Origin: DASPXY01 sp038227745 | GTDB lineage: Bacteria > Planctomycetota > Planctomycetia > Gemmatales > Gemmataceae | Assembly (NCBI GenBank): GCA_038227745.1 | Contig: JBBRPS010000594.1 | Span: 1 to 6,609 of the forward strand | DNA: 6,609 bases | Reading direction: 5' to 3' | Part shown: positions 1 to 5,357 of the stretch, piece after piece | How positions within the stretch are numbered: the first letter of the stretch is position 1 | How the letters are laid out: every line of letters begins with the position of its first letter | Program-made: the position numbers and the translations under genes | The notes under the pieces: model-generated | Told to the model about the DNA's origin: nothing | Seen by the model: only the letters and a program-made list of their open reading frames with translations | The model's database searches: none

Positions 1-40
1 CACCGCTCGCGGCTAAACGAATCGGGTGGGACCGAGACGA

Positions 41-143
41 ATGAGCGAGCCGGCGGCCACGGAAATCAAGCGGCGCGACGAGCCCAACGGGGCCGAGGAG
101 GCAGCGGCGCCCTGGGGGGGCGCGCGCGGCCCTCTTCCGCCTC
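41..143 (+). other. Out-of-frame N-terminal segment of the SulP gene (probable frameshift at a G7 run)
   Basis: An ATG at 41 opens a frame beginning MSEPAATEIKRRDEPNG, a hydrophilic segment like those that precede the first helix of SulP transporters. Past the seven-G run at 114-120 this frame degenerates into Arg/Pro-rich translation. Skipping one G of the run joins it to the transporter frame as APWGARAALFRLVPAFDALRHY, in which the residues just before the GTG at 144 are also typical of the SulP pre-helix region. In the transporter frame, upstream extension is blocked by TGA at 42-44. I infer one extra G in the run, either an assembly or sequencing error or a real indel. No strong ribosome binding site precedes 41. 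Confidence 0.6.
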
Positions 144-1904
144 GTGCCGGCCTTCGACGCGCTGCGGCATTACTCGCTCCGTACCCTTCGCTGCGACCTC
201 GTCGCCGGCCTGACCGTCGCCGCCGTCGCCGTGCCCCAGGCGATGGCCTACGCCTACATCTTCGGCCTCGCCCCGCAGTACGGCCTGTACACCGCCATCG
301 TCATGACCGCCGTCGGCGCCCTGTTCGCCTCCTCGCGCCAGCTCATCAACGGCCCGACCAACGCCATCTCCATCGCGCTGCTCAGCGCCCTCGCCCCGCT
401 GCCGGAGGGCCAGCGCCTCAACGCCGCCATCCTGCTCGCCCTCCTGGTCGGCCTGATCCAGACCGGCATCACGCTGCTGCGCCTCGGCGACCTGACGCGC
501 TACATCTCGCACGCCGTCATCGTCGGCTTCACCGTCGGCGCCGGCGTGCTGCTCGTCCTCGACCAGACCAAGAACCTCCTCGGCCTAAAGCCCCCGCCTC
601 AGCACGGCGAGGGCTTCCTGCTCCACTTCTGGCACACCCTCACCGACGGCGGTGGCGTCCACGCCTGGACCGTTCTCCTCGGCGTCGGCACGATCGCGCT
701 GGTGCTGGCGCTGCGCTGGGTGAACCTCCTCCTCGGCGTGCGCCTGCTGCCGGAGTTCCTGCTGGCGGTGGTCGTGATGGCGGTCGCGGTGTGGGCGGGC
801 GGCCTGCACCGGCCGGAGTTCGGCGTGGCGGTGATCGGCGACATCCCGCGCGGGCTGCCGGCGTTCCAGCCCCCGCGCGTCGATTGGGTCCTAGTGCGTG
901 CCCTCTCCAGCAGCGCGCTGGCCATCGCCGTTCTCGGCCTGCTGGAGGCGATCGCGATGGCCAAGGCCCTCGCGTCCCAGACCGGCGAGAAACTCGACAT
1001 CAACCAGCAATGCCTCAGCGAGGGCCTGGCGAACGTCGCCGGCAGCTTCTTCCAGTGCTTCCCCGGCTCCGGGTCGCTGACGCGCTCGGCGATCAACCAC
1101 GCCTCCGGGGCGGTGACGCCGTGGTCGGGCGTCTTCTCGGCGGCGGCGGTGGCGGTGACGGTCCTGCTGTTCGCCGACCTGGCCCGCCACATCCCGCGGG
1201 CCGCGCTGGCCGGCATCCTCATGCTGTCGGCCTGGCGCATGGTGGATCGCAAAAAGCTCCTGTTCCACCTGCGCGCCACGCGCTTCGACGCCGGCATCGT
1301 CCTCGCCACGGCGCTGTCGGCGGTGGTCGTCTCCGTCGAGTTTTGCATCCTGATCGGCGTGTTCCTGTCCTTCGTGCTCTACGTGCCGCGCGCCGCGCGA
1401 GTCCACATGACGGAGTTGACGGTGACGCCGGAGCGCGTCCTGCGCGAGCGCGGCCCCGACGACCCGCCGTGCGGCCGAATGCTCATCTACAGTCTCGAGG
1501 GCGAACTGTTCTTCGGCGCGGCGCCGGAACTGGAGAAGCACCTGGGCGAGATCGAGAAGCGGGCCGTGCCGTCGGTGCGGATTGTCGTGCTGCGCCTGAA
1601 GCGCGTGCGCAACCCCGACGGCGTCTGCCTGGGCCTGCTCAACGAATTCCTGGCGCGGATGGAGGCGCGGCAGCTGGTCGTGCTGCTGTGCGGCGTGTGG
1701 CGCGACCTCGGCAAGGTCCTGGAGTCGGCGGGGCTCGCCGCCCGCCTCGGGCCGCAGCGCATTTTCCGTGAAGCGGTCGGCCCCGAGTCGAGCACCCTCG
1801 ACGCGGTGCGCTACGCTTATGAACTGCTGGCAGGCGACGTCTGTTCCGGTTGCCCGCGGCGCGGCGAGGTCCAGGGCAAGGAGAACTGGTATTACATGAT
1901 TTGA
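144..1904 (+). CDS. SulP-family anion (sulfate/bicarbonate-type) transporter with STAS domain
   Basis: This is an inner-membrane secondary transporter of the SLC26/SulP family. Known members carry sulfate, bicarbonate or related anions; the substrate here cannot be told from sequence. Residues about 17-415 (GTG 144 start) form the hydrophobic transport domain. It carries the family signature PQAMAYAYIFGLAPQYGLYT at 31-50, a GPTN motif at 70-73, and a conserved block at about 279-323 (TGEKLDINQQ, then GSGSLTRSAINHASGA). Residues about 443-560 are a cytoplasmic STAS domain. Its usual Asp-Ser/Thr-x-Gly loop reads NPDG (490-493), so the typical phosphorylatable Ser/Thr is absent. The tail holds CSGC (567-570). 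GTG 144 is the first usable start in the intact frame, but the native start is probably ATG 41 across a G7 frameshift. The gene ends in TGA, which matters for the TGA codon at 5592. Family assignment is secure; the start is not. Confidence 0.9.
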   Translation: MPAFDALRHYSLRTLRCDLVAGLTVAAVAVPQAMAYAYIFGLAPQYGLYTAIVMTAVGALFASSRQLINGPTNAISIALLSALAPLPEGQRLNAAILLALLVGLIQTGITLLRLGDLTRYISHAVIVGFTVGAGVLLVLDQTKNLLGLKPPPQHGEGFLLHFWHTLTDGGGVHAWTVLLGVGTIALVLALRWVNLLLGVRLLPEFLLAVVVMAVAVWAGGLHRPEFGVAVIGDIPRGLPAFQPPRVDWVLVRALSSSALAIAVLGLLEAIAMAKALASQTGEKLDINQQCLSEGLANVAGSFFQCFPGSGSLTRSAINHASGAVTPWSGVFSAAAVAVTVLLFADLARHIPRAALAGILMLSAWRMVDRKKLLFHLRATRFDAGIVLATALSAVVVSVEFCILIGVFLSFVLYVPRAARVHMTELTVTPERVLRERGPDDPPCGRMLIYSLEGELFFGAAPELEKHLGEIEKRAVPSVRIVVLRLKRVRNPDGVCLGLLNEFLARMEARQLVVLLCGVWRDLGKVLESAGLAARLGPQRIFREAVGPESSTLDAVRYAYELLAGDVCSGCPRRGEVQGKENWYYMI

Positions 1905-1911
1905 GAGAGGA

Positions 1912-1973
1912 CCGTGGGGACGAGCTTCCAGCTTGTCCGGGGGGAAGGACAAGCTGGAAGCTCGTCCCCACGG
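1912..1973. repeat. Perfect 27-bp inverted repeat (8-nt loop), REP/MITE-like palindrome
   Basis: The left arm at 1912-1938 is the exact reverse complement of the right arm at 1947-1973, separated by GGGGGGAA. After one A:A mismatch, GG at 1909-1910 could still pair with CC at 1975-1976. The element starts eight bases after the SulP stop codon. It could act as a transcription terminator or mRNA stabiliser, but no T-run follows it. Its length and perfection are more like a dispersed palindromic repeat than an ordinary terminator. No transposase gene is present. Being part of a genome-wide family is inference. Confidence 0.9.
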
Positions 1974-2049
1974 ACCGCCGAATATCCTCGCGCTGTCGAA
2001 CGTCTAATGGCGCGAGCCCCCCGCCCGCCGGACCGCGCCGCTTTCTGCG

Positions 2050-2054
2050 AGGAG
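2050..2054 (+). promoter_or_regulatory. Ribosome binding site AGGAG for the propeller-cytochrome gene
   Basis: AGGAG lies six bases before GTG 2061. It decides this start over ATG 2007 and over any start inside the upstream palindrome. Confidence 0.7.
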
Positions 2055-2060
2055 TGCCGT

Positions 2061-3950
2061 GTGCGACCACCCGAAGTGGACAGACTCCCAGTAAAGCCGG
2101 CCGACGCACCCGCCCCGGACAGGACACGCCTCGGCCGCGTCCTCTTCTCGTTGCTCGTCGCCGCGCTGTTCGGCGGCGCGCTGTTCAGCCCGCGCTGGGC
2201 CGGCCGTTCTGTCGCGGTCGATGGCAGGCCCGGCGCCGCCGCGGACCGCTCGCCCGTCGATCTGATCCTGACGCCCGACGAGAAGTGGCTGCTCACCGTC
2301 AACCAGACCTCCGACACCGTCTCGCTCGTCGATGTCGCTACCGGGAAGGTCCACGCCGAGGCGGCCTGTGGCCGGCGCCCCTCCGCGCTCGCCCTGACGC
2401 CCGACGGCAAGACCGTCCTGGTGACGGGGACCGAATCCGGCGACCTGACGGCGCTGTCGCTGCAGGGCGGGACGTTGAAAGACGCCGGCAAGGTCCATCT
2501 CGGCTTCGAGCCGCGCGGCGTGGTCGTCGCGCCGGACGGCAAACTGGCCTACGTCGCCCTCACCACGCAGCACACCCTCGCCGTGGTCGAACTGCCCGGC
2601 CTGAAAGTGCTGGACCGCATCGCCGTGGGGCGCTGGCCGCGTTATCTGGCGCTGTCGCCCGACGGTAAGCGCCTGGCGGTCGGGGCCAACGGCGACGGCG
2701 GCGTCTCCGTCGTCGCCACCGAGCAGCGCAAGATGCTCTTCCTGGAGAAGTTCGGCGGCATCAACTTCGGACAGATGCAGGCCTCCGCCGACGGCAAGCA
2801 CGTTTACTTCCCGTGGATGGTCTACGGGCACAATCCGATCTCGCCGAACAACATCCGCCTGGGGTGGGTGCTGGCCAGCCGCATCGCCCGCGTGCGCCTC
2901 GACACCCACGTACGCCGCGAGGCCATCGCGCTCGACCCGCGCGGCGAGGCCGTCGCCGATCCGCACGGCCTGGCCCTCAGCCCCGACGAGCAGTGGCTGG
3001 TCTGCGCCGCCTCGGGCACGCACGAACTGCTCGTGTACAAACTGCCGGGGCTGCCGTGGATGGACTACGGCGGCCCGGGCGACCACATCGACCCGAACCT
3101 GCTCAATGACAGGCAGCGCTTCTACCGCATTCCGCTGGGCGGTCGGCCGATGGCGGTGCGCTACAGCCGCGACGGCAGGCACGCCTTTGTCGCCAACTAC
3201 CTGCTCAACGCCGTGCAGATCGTGGACGTGCCGGGGCGCAAGGTGGTGCGGACGATCGACCTGGGCGGCCCGCGCGCGCCGTCGCTGGCCCGGCGCGGCG
3301 AGGCGATCTTCTACGACGGCCGCCGTTCGCTCGACCAGTGGTACAGCTGTCACAGTTGCCACTACGAGGGCCACACGAATTCTCAGGCGATGGACACGCG
3401 CAACGACGGCAGCAACGGCACCTTCAAGACGGTGCTGAGCCTGCGCAACGTCACCCGCACGGGGCCGTGGACGTGGCACGGCTGGCAGAAGGACCTCGAC
3501 GCCGCCATGCGCAAGTCCGTCACCGACACCATGCTCGGCAAGAGGCCCGGCGACGGCGATGTCAAGGCGCTGATCGCCTTCTTCGACACGCTGCGCGTGC
3601 CGCCGAACCCGCACCGCAATCCGGACGGCAGCCTGACGGAGGCGGCTGCGCGCGGCGAGAAGATTTTCAAGGGGCCGGTCGCCGGCTGCGCGCGCTGCCA
3701 CTCGGGGCCGTACCTCACTGATGGCCGCGTCCACGACGTCGGCACCGGGGCGCGCAACGACGTTTATCGCGGTTACAACCCGCCGTCGCTGCTGGGGACT
3801 TACGACCGCGTACAATACCTGCACGACGGCCGGGCGCAGACCCTGGAAGAAGTGCTGCGCCGCGACCACGACCCGGACCGCGTCACCGGCAACGGCCGCC
3901 TGTCCGGCCCCGAGTTGAACGACCTGATTGCGTACCTGAAATCGCTGTAA
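2061..3950 (+). CDS. Beta-propeller / di-heme cytochrome c peroxidase-like (MauG-type) fusion protein
   Basis: This is a probable envelope electron-transfer protein of 629 aa. Residues about 26-43 form a hydrophobic signal-anchor (GRVLFSLLVAALFGGALF). Residues about 60-410 are YncE/YVTN-type beta-propeller repeats, with recurring blocks such as LTPDEKWLLTVNQ, LTPDGKTVLVTG, VAPDGKLAYVAL, LSPDGKRLAVGA and YSRDGRHAFVAN. The C-terminal part has two covalent heme c motifs, CHSCH (C430, C433, H434) and CARCH (C543, C546, H547). YLHDGRAQTLEEVL near the end is typical of di-heme cytochrome c peroxidase/MauG proteins. GTG 2061 is chosen because AGGAG (2050-2054) sits six bases upstream. ATG 2007 has no such site, and a longer frame back to 1914 would start inside the palindrome. 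Cytochrome c peroxidase activity, oxidation of a partner protein, or simple electron transfer are all possible. Its substrate is unknown. The glutathione peroxidase gene follows after 21 nt. Confidence 0.85.
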   Translation: MRPPEVDRLPVKPADAPAPDRTRLGRVLFSLLVAALFGGALFSPRWAGRSVAVDGRPGAAADRSPVDLILTPDEKWLLTVNQTSDTVSLVDVATGKVHAEAACGRRPSALALTPDGKTVLVTGTESGDLTALSLQGGTLKDAGKVHLGFEPRGVVVAPDGKLAYVALTTQHTLAVVELPGLKVLDRIAVGRWPRYLALSPDGKRLAVGANGDGGVSVVATEQRKMLFLEKFGGINFGQMQASADGKHVYFPWMVYGHNPISPNNIRLGWVLASRIARVRLDTHVRREAIALDPRGEAVADPHGLALSPDEQWLVCAASGTHELLVYKLPGLPWMDYGGPGDHIDPNLLNDRQRFYRIPLGGRPMAVRYSRDGRHAFVANYLLNAVQIVDVPGRKVVRTIDLGGPRAPSLARRGEAIFYDGRRSLDQWYSCHSCHYEGHTNSQAMDTRNDGSNGTFKTVLSLRNVTRTGPWTWHGWQKDLDAAMRKSVTDTMLGKRPGDGDVKALIAFFDTLRVPPNPHRNPDGSLTEAAARGEKIFKGPVAGCARCHSGPYLTDGRVHDVGTGARNDVYRGYNPPSLLGTYDRVQYLHDGRAQTLEEVLRRDHDPDRVTGNGRLSGPELNDLIAYLKSL

Positions 3951-3960
3951 TTCGACCCGC

Positions 3961-3966
3961 GAGGAG
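3961..3966 (+). promoter_or_regulatory. Ribosome binding site GAGGAG for the glutathione peroxidase gene
   Basis: GAGGAG lies five bases before ATG 3972, within the short gap after the propeller-cytochrome gene. This supports both the start and translation from a shared transcript. Confidence 0.75.
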
Positions 3967-3971
3967 CATCG

Positions 3972-4556
3972 ATGCACCGACACGCCGCGTTCGCGCTCGC
4001 AACCCTGGCCCTCCTGCTCGGCTTCAACCCCGCGGCCCGCGCCGGGGAGAAGGGGAAGAAAGTGGCACCCGTCCTCAACTTCAAGATGCCGGGCCTGGAC
4101 GGCAAGACCGTGGACCTGAGCCAGTTCAAGGGCAAGGTCGTCCTGTTCGTCAACGTGGCCAGCGAGTGCGGCTACACGCCGCAGTACAAGGGCCTGCAGG
4201 AACTGCACAAGAAGTACGCGAAGGACGGCCTGGTCATCGTCGGCGTGCCGAGCAACGAGTTCGGCGGCCAGGAGCCCGGCACCAACGAGCAGATCGCCAA
4301 ATTCTGCCAGTCGAACTACGGCGTCGAGTTCGTGATGCTGGGCAAGACGGTCGTCAACGGCGAGAAGCAGTGCCCCCTCTACAAGTTCCTGACAGCGAAG
4401 GAAACGAACCCGAAGTCCGCCGGCGCCGTCCGCTGGAACTTCGAGAAATTCCTGATCGGCCGTGACGGCGCCCTCCTCGCACGCTTCGCCTCCGACGTGG
4501 CCCCGGATTCGGAAGACTTCCTGCGAGCCCTCCGCACCGCGCTGGCGAAACAGTAA
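3972..4556 (+). CDS. Secreted glutathione peroxidase family protein (Cys, probably thioredoxin-dependent)
   Basis: This protein of 194 aa probably reduces hydrogen peroxide or organic hydroperoxides outside the cytoplasm. Residues 1-24 look like a Sec signal peptide, ending ALLLGFNPAARA before GEKGKK. The family core then follows: FVNVASECGYTPQYKG with peroxidatic Cys66, GVPSNEFGGQEPGTNEQI at about 91-108, and VRWNFEKFLIGRDG with Trp155 and Asn156. Cys112 in FCQSNYGVEF aligns, from memory, with the resolving Cys of yeast Gpx3, which suggests a two-Cys, thioredoxin-recycled enzyme rather than true glutathione use. The catalytic Gln of the NQFG motif is Glu96 here (NEFG). I believe this also occurs in some bacterial homologs. 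Cysteine, not selenocysteine, is used. It sits 21 nt after the di-heme cytochrome gene, so the two are probably one operon. Confidence 0.92.
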   Translation: MHRHAAFALATLALLLGFNPAARAGEKGKKVAPVLNFKMPGLDGKTVDLSQFKGKVVLFVNVASECGYTPQYKGLQELHKKYAKDGLVIVGVPSNEFGGQEPGTNEQIAKFCQSNYGVEFVMLGKTVVNGEKQCPLYKFLTAKETNPKSAGAVRWNFEKFLIGRDGALLARFASDVAPDSEDFLRALRTALAKQ

Positions 4557-4569
4557 CCCCAGCAAGCGC

Positions 4570-4620
4570 ACCCATCGCACCGTGGGCCTTCTGCCGGCCT
4601 CCTCGGTGCGACCCGTGGGT
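4570..4620 (+). terminator. Imperfect hairpin after the glutathione peroxidase gene
   Basis: ACCCAT-CGCACCG at 4570-4582 pairs with CGGTGCG (4604-4610) and GTGGGT (4615-4620). This gives 13 pairs including one G-U, with ACCC (4611-4614) bulged. It starts 14 nt after the stop codon. There is no T-run, so intrinsic termination is uncertain. Confidence 0.5.
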
Positions 4621-4627
4621 TCGAGAA

Positions 4628-4646
4628 TCCGCCACTTTTCGGCGGA
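4628..4646 (+). terminator. Short hairpin between glutathione peroxidase and redoxin genes
   Basis: TCCGCC (4628-4633) and GGCGGA (4641-4646) form a perfect 6-bp stem with loop ACTTTTC. It lies between the larger hairpin and a promoter-like sequence. It may be part of a compound terminator or may have no role. Confidence 0.35.
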
Positions 4647-4653
4647 CAGATGC

Positions 4654-4683
4654 TTGACAAATGGCTGATAGTCCCCAGATAAT
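4654..4683 (+). promoter_or_regulatory. Sigma70-like promoter TTGACA-18-GATAAT
   Basis: TTGACA (4654-4659) matches the -35 consensus exactly. GATAAT (4678-4683) matches five of six bases of the -10 consensus, at 18-bp spacing. It follows two hairpins and precedes the redoxin, where a promoter is expected. If it is real, transcription starts near 4690 and ATG 4661 cannot be the translation start. Housekeeping promoters in planctomycetes may differ from this consensus, so this is a sequence match only. Confidence 0.5.
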
Positions 4684-5215
4684 CCATCAGCCCCTTGTTC
4701 GGAGTTTTCATGCGAACCGTGCCGTGTGCCTCCGTGGCGTCGATGGCAAGAGCCACTCGCTGGCCGACTACAAGAACAAGGACGTGCTGGTGGTCGCCAT
4801 CACCTGCAACCACTGCCCCGTCGCGGTCGCCTACGAGGACCGGATCATCAGCTTCACCAAGAAGTATGCCGGCCCCGACAGCAAGGTCGCCGTCGTCGCC
4901 ATCAACGTCAACAACATCGACCTGGACAAGCTGGACAAGATGAAGATCCGCGCCGAGCAGAAGGGCTTCAACTTCCCCTACCTGTACGACGCCAGCCAGA
5001 AGATCGCCAAGGCCCTTGATGCCCGAGTGACGCCCGAGTTCTACGTCTTCGACAAAGACCGCAAGCTGGTCTACTGGGGCTCGATGGACAACAGCCAGAA
5101 CGCCGCCAAGGCGTCGAAGAACTACCTCGAGGCGGCCGTCCAGGCCGCCCTCAAGGGCGAAACCCCGGCCACGGCCACGACCCGGGCCTTCGGCTGCGGC
5201 ATCAAGTACGAGTAG
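4661..5215 (+). CDS. Thioredoxin-fold redoxin with CNHC active site (start uncertain)
   Basis: This belongs to the redoxin/thioredoxin family with a CNHCP motif, and is probably a thiol oxidoreductase or peroxidase-like protein. With the ATG 4661 start (184 aa), VDGKSHSLADYKNKDVLVVA leads into TCNHCPVAVAYEDR with Cys49 and Cys52. The body has INVNN, FPYLYDASQKIAKAL and a cis-Pro loop VTPEFYVFDKDRKLVYWG (Pro125). The end, TRAFGCGIKYE with Cys179, resembles the SIGCNIKW-type ending of this family. The start is doubtful: ATG 4661 has no ribosome binding site and overlaps the promoter-like -35/-10 pair. GTG 4724 is the next in-frame choice. A well-spaced GGAG (4701-4704) precedes ATG 4710, but that ATG is in another frame. 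No signal peptide is visible, although I recall many planctomycete relatives being exported. The body of the gene is secure. Confidence 0.85.
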   Translation: MADSPQIIHQPLVRSFHANRAVCLRGVDGKSHSLADYKNKDVLVVAITCNHCPVAVAYEDRIISFTKKYAGPDSKVAVVAINVNNIDLDKLDKMKIRAEQKGFNFPYLYDASQKIAKALDARVTPEFYVFDKDRKLVYWGSMDNSQNAAKASKNYLEAAVQAALKGETPATATTRAFGCGIKYE

Positions 5216-5229
5216 TCTGCCCTCACCCC

Positions 5230-5257
5230 GGCGCCCGGGCGGTGATCGCCCGGCGCC
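5230..5257 (+). terminator. GC-rich hairpin after the redoxin gene
   Basis: GGCGCC-C-GGGCG (5230-5241) pairs with CGCCC-GGCGCC (5247-5257). This is an 11-bp stem with one bulged C and a 5-nt loop GTGAT, 14 nt after the TAG stop. No T-run follows. It is probably a terminator or mRNA 3'-end structure. Confidence 0.5.
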
Positions 5258-5282
5258 CCGCGTTGGCGCAACCCACGTGTCA

Positions 5283-5319
5283 CCGGACGGCCGGCCCTCA
5301 GGAGGAGACGGCCGTCCGG
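5283..5319 (+). terminator. Second hairpin, perfect 11-bp stem with an AGGAGGA-containing loop
   Basis: CCGGACGGCCG (5283-5293) and CGGCCGTCCGG (5309-5319) are exact reverse complements around a 15-nt loop. The loop contains a full Shine-Dalgarno-like AGGAGGA (5300-5306), but no start codon lies at normal spacing after it. GTG 5322 is 15 nt away. It could be a tandem terminator or a 5'-leader structure of the lipoprotein gene that follows. Confidence 0.45.
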
Positions 5320-5357
5320 GCGTGGGCAGCCTGTCCCACCCGTCCGCCCTTGCCCCG

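Noticed and set aside
1..40. Possible tail of an upstream gene ending at TAA 14-16
   Set aside because: Only four codons are visible, so nothing can be identified.
144..1904. SulP as a selenate importer supplying the selenoprotein
   Set aside because: SulP substrates cannot be read from sequence, and the gene is separated from the selenoprotein gene by several transcription units. Adjacency alone does not support it.
1914..2060. Upstream extension of the propeller-cytochrome gene to GTG 1914 or ATG 2007
   Set aside because: The extension to 1914 translates the palindromic repeat, and ATG 2007 has no ribosome binding site. GTG 2061 has AGGAG at ideal spacing and opens shortly before the signal-anchor.
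2004..4580. An 858-codon open frame on the - strand
   Set aside because: It is antisense to the propeller-cytochrome and glutathione peroxidase genes, has Arg/Ala/Val-rich low-complexity translation, and has no recognisable domain. Long antisense frames are expected at this GC content.
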